Source: an uncultured Collinsella sp. (GTDB taxonomy: Bacteria > Actinomycetota > Coriobacteriia > Coriobacteriales > Coriobacteriaceae). Taken from it: 10,204 nucleotides of DNA. The notes beneath the pieces are model-generated. The model was not told the origin of the DNA and searched no databases. It saw only the letters and a list, made by a program, of their open reading frames with translations. Below are positions 7,942 through 10,204 of the stretch, piece by piece. Location of the stretch: contig CABUWD010000075.1 of the NCBI GenBank assembly GCA_902495155.1, positions 1 to 10,204 on the forward strand. The letters are read 5' to 3'. The translations under genes and the position numbers were made by a program. Each line of letters opens with the position of its first letter. Position 1 is the first letter of the stretch.

Positions 7942-9129
7942 TTAGGAACGGGTTGCGGCGAGTACCTGCGCAGCCTTTTCACGCGCCCACGCATCGATGT
8001 CGCGAAGCTGCTCAAACGAATCGACCGCCTGCATATCGTGGGCATCCATGCAGGATTCCACAATGCGATCGATATCGGTAAAGCTGCAGCCATCGTGCAG
8101 GAAGGCATCGACGGCGACCTCGTTGGCGGCATTGAGCACGCACGGCATGGTGCCACCCGTCTTGCCGGCACGCTCGGCCAGTGCCAGACAGCGGAAGGTA
8201 TCCATGTCGGCAGCATCAAACGTGAGCTGCCCCAGCTCGCGGAAATCGATACGAGGCGCCGGGGTATCCCAACGCTCGGGATACGAGAACGCGAACTGGA
8301 TGGGAATACGCATGTCGGAAGCACCGAGATGCGCCATCACGGAGCCGTCGGCAAACTCGACCATAGAGTGAATCTTGGACTGACGCTGCACGACCACGTT
8401 AATGAAATCGAGGTCGCAGTTAAACAGATGCATGGCCTCAATGCGCTCCAGGCCCTTATTCATGAGGGTGGCGGAGTCGATGGTGATCTTAGCACCCATG
8501 GCCCACGTGGGATGTGCGAGGGCATCGGCACGCGTCACGCGATCTAGCTCGTCGCGCGTGCGGCCAAAGAACGGACCGCCCGAGCAGGTGAGCCAAATAC
8601 AATGAGCCTCGCGCGGGTTCTCCCCCAGATAGCACTGGTAGATGGCGGAGTGCTCAGAGTCGACTGGAATAAGCTGGCCCGGTTGCGCCAACGGCATAAG
8701 CAAGTCGCCACCGACGACGAGGGACTCCTTGTTGGCAAGGGCAAGACGCTTATTCGAGGTCAAGGCCGCATGGCTCGCCTCGAGACCGGCGGCACCCACA
8801 ATAGCGACGAGTACGCAGTCGACATCGTCGCGACGCGCGAGCTCGCAAACCGCCTGCGCGCCAACGCCGAGCTTCGTTCCCTCGGGCAACTCCTGCAGCA
8901 CGGCGTCATCGCCATGAGCGACATCGGCCACGGCAACCGCCGGAACCGAGAACTCGCGGGCAGCGGCAACAAGCTCGGAGGTACTGGAGTTAACGGACAG
9001 CGCCGTCACCTGCAGGCGATCGGCATGCTGGCGGCACACATCGAGCGCCTGGGTGCCGATGGAGCCCGTACAACCCAGGATGGCAACACGGAGGCGTCCA
9101 TCGGGGCCATACGTCGTCTGGAATGACAT
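7942..9129 (-). CDS. dxr: 1-deoxy-D-xylulose 5-phosphate reductoisomerase (Dxr/IspC)
   Basis: Dxr converts DXP to MEP with NADPH and a divalent metal, the committed step of the MEP isoprenoid pathway and the target of fosmidomycin. The 395-residue length is standard. The N-terminal Rossmann domain has LGCTGSIGTQALDV (18-31). NKES (133-136) precedes the metal-binding PVDSEHSAI (155-163), with D157 and E159 as ligands. HPTWAMGAKITID (206-218) is the flexible catalytic loop, and GLERIEAMHLF (226-236) contributes E231. The C-terminal helical domain follows (about 300-390, with NAANEVAV at 333-340). The ATG overlaps the cdsA TAA by one base (TAATG), with GGAGG 9 nt upstream inside cdsA, a typical translational-coupling arrangement. 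No defects are seen. Confidence 0.97.
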   Translation of the reverse strand: MSFQTTYGPDGRLRVAILGCTGSIGTQALDVCRQHADRLQVTALSVNSSTSELVAAAREFSVPAVAVADVAHGDDAVLQELPEGTKLGVGAQAVCELARRDDVDCVLVAIVGAAGLEASHAALTSNKRLALANKESLVVGGDLLMPLAQPGQLIPVDSEHSAIYQCYLGENPREAHCIWLTCSGGPFFGRTRDELDRVTRADALAHPTWAMGAKITIDSATLMNKGLERIEAMHLFNCDLDFINVVVQRQSKIHSMVEFADGSVMAHLGASDMRIPIQFAFSYPERWDTPAPRIDFRELGQLTFDAADMDTFRCLALAERAGKTGGTMPCVLNAANEVAVDAFLHDGCSFTDIDRIVESCMDAHDMQAVDSFEQLRDIDAWAREKAAQVLAATRS

Positions 9130-10028
9130 TACAGCACGCCTCCGATCATCAGCATCAGCTGCGCGGTGATGCAGCCGAAGATAAGCGAATCGCTACGATC
9201 GAGCATGCCGCCGTGGCCCGGGATAAGGTTGCCGGAATCTTTGACGCCCACACCGCGCTTGATGCGCGACTCGATAAGGTCGCCGATAACGCCCAGAATG
9301 GACACGACCACGCCGCACAGCAGCGCATAGGGCAGGCTGAGCTTGTAGAAGTGCGTCGCCCACAGAATGAGCCAAATCAAAACCGAGCCCAGGATGCCGC
9401 CAACAAACCCCTCCCAGCTCTTTTTGGGAGAGATCTTGGGAACCATCTTGTGTTTGCCGATACGGCTACCCACGATATAGGCAAACGAATCGGAGACCCA
9501 GAGAGACGCGCAAACACCCACCGAAAGCAGGGCGCCGGCAAAACCGGGCACGGCATCGCGCAGCAGCACGATAGCCGACAGCATAAAACCGGTGTAGATG
9601 GGACCCATGAGTGTCACGGCAACATCGGATATACGGGTACGCGGCGACCAGACATACCAAATGCCCACAGCGAGCATCAGGGCAAAAAGCAGGGCATTCA
9701 GCAACATCGAATCGCCCAACGCCGACAGCGGAAAGAGCACGGCGGCAGCGATACCCATGCGCTCGTTAGCCATCTTGCCATCGAGCCTTGTCATACGGAA
9801 AAACTCATAGCAGCACAGACCGCTCATGACGGAAACAAAGATGGCCGTGGGCACGATACCCAAAACCAGGCACAGGATAAAGACAACGGCGTAGACGATA
9901 CCGGCGGCGGCACGGGTAATAAAGCCCGCCAGCCACGAACCGGTGCCGCTCTTCACTGCAGGCGTTCCCGCAGTGGCAGCTTTGCGCGCAGGCGTCTTGG
10001 GAGCAGATGCCTTGGGACGATCGGACAC
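9129..10028 (-). CDS. cdsA: Phosphatidate cytidylyltransferase (CDP-diacylglycerol synthase)
   Basis: CdsA makes CDP-diacylglycerol from phosphatidic acid and CTP at the inner membrane, the precursor for anionic phospholipids. The 299-residue protein has several hydrophobic membrane segments between about 33 and 298. Two family hallmarks are present: SRIGKHKMVPKISPKKSWEG (188-207) and the C-terminal CDS signature at 254-280 (SRIKR, then KDSGNLIPGHGGMLDRSD), with the metal-binding aspartates. The first 30 residues are a hydrophilic Ala/Lys/Pro-rich tail (SAPKTPARKAATAG) not needed for the fold and probably cytosolic. The start is GTG, 2 nt after the uppS stop, with GAGGAGG at 10036-10042 and 7 nt spacing, a strong site. 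The stop overlaps the dxr ATG. Its place between uppS and dxr is the usual one. Confidence 0.95.
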   Translation of the reverse strand: MSDRPKASAPKTPARKAATAGTPAVKSGTGSWLAGFITRAAAGIVYAVVFILCLVLGIVPTAIFVSVMSGLCCYEFFRMTRLDGKMANERMGIAAAVLFPLSALGDSMLLNALLFALMLAVGIWYVWSPRTRISDVAVTLMGPIYTGFMLSAIVLLRDAVPGFAGALLSVGVCASLWVSDSFAYIVGSRIGKHKMVPKISPKKSWEGFVGGILGSVLIWLILWATHFYKLSLPYALLCGVVVSILGVIGDLIESRIKRGVGVKDSGNLIPGHGGMLDRSDSLIFGCITAQLMLMIGGVL

Positions 10029-10030
10029 GA

Positions 10031-10204
10031 TTAAGCCTCCTCGGTCTTGCTCAGTCCACCAAACCTACGGTCACGGCCCTGATAGGCCAAAATGGCGTCG
10101 ACAAGGCCCCAACGATCAAAGTCGGGCCAATAGGTATCGGTGACGTAGAACTCGGAATAAGCCACCTGCCACAGCAGATAGTTCGAAAGGCGCAGCTCAC
10201 CAGA
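10031..10204 (-). CDS. uppS: Isoprenyl transferase, undecaprenyl diphosphate synthase type (C-terminal part)
   Basis: Only the last 57 codons lie in the window; the gene continues past the right edge. This cis-prenyltransferase elongates farnesyl diphosphate with isopentenyl diphosphate to the long-chain lipid carrier used in cell-wall synthesis. The visible fragment begins SGELRLSNYLLWQVAYSEFY, corresponding to the conserved R-T-x-G-E region that binds IPP diphosphate (the Arg lies just off the edge). It continues through TYWPDFD to the near-terminal RDRRFGGL, typical of the family. The stop TAA at 10031-10033 is 2 nt from the cdsA GTG, and the cdsA ribosome binding site lies in the last uppS codons. 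The assignment rests on the family C-terminus plus the uppS-cdsA-dxr order. Whether it makes C55 or another chain length cannot be told. Confidence 0.93.
   Translation of the reverse strand, partial: SGELRLSNYLLWQVAYSEFYVTDTYWPDFDRWGLVDAILAYQGRDRRFGGLSKTEEA

Noticed and set aside
9123..10034. 303-codon plus-strand open frame opposite cdsA
   Set aside because: Its composition (His, Gln, Asn, Asp, Arg) is the complement pattern of a hydrophobic membrane protein gene; no domain.

Overview
The window looks like chromosome of a high-GC Gram-positive bacterium of the class Coriobacteriia, most likely Collinsella or a close relative. This is inferred from strong G/C preference at third codon positions, the protein sequences and the gene order; no database search was possible.

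Layout. Positions 1-3558 hold two plus-strand genes. The first is a full-length bifunctional aldehyde/alcohol dehydrogenase (adhE, 56-2704) for fermentative ethanol formation. After 89 bases comes an APH/choline-kinase-fold phosphotransferase of unknown substrate (2794-3558). Positions 3559-3736 are a convergent intergenic region with two strong hairpins: a near-perfect intrinsic terminator for the plus strand and a perfect 14-bp stem that probably ends the minus-strand operon. A 22-codon reading frame with a Shine-Dalgarno-like sequence starts at the base of the first terminator.

Positions 3737-10204 are one compact minus-strand operon, read from the right edge leftwards: uppS (3' end only), cdsA, dxr, rseP-like site-2 protease, ispG, proS. 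Junctions are a 1-nt overlap or gaps of 0 to about 25 nt, and most ribosome binding sites lie inside the last codons of the preceding gene. The operon therefore looks transcribed as a unit with translational coupling. It joins isoprenoid precursor synthesis by the MEP pathway (Dxr, IspG), use of isoprenoid for the undecaprenyl carrier (UppS), CDP-diacylglycerol synthesis (CdsA), intramembrane proteolysis (RseP) and prolyl-tRNA charging (ProS). The order is a known conserved envelope/isoprenoid cluster in bacteria.

Most of the window is ordinary core genome. The feature most worth a second look is in the RseP homologue: about 110 extra cytosolic residues between the first catalytic segment and the second membrane helix, starting with what reads as a winged helix-turn-helix. 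Smaller points are the non-ATG or poorly spaced starts of ispG and rseP, the unassigned kinase-fold protein behind adhE, and the small ORF overlapping a terminator.
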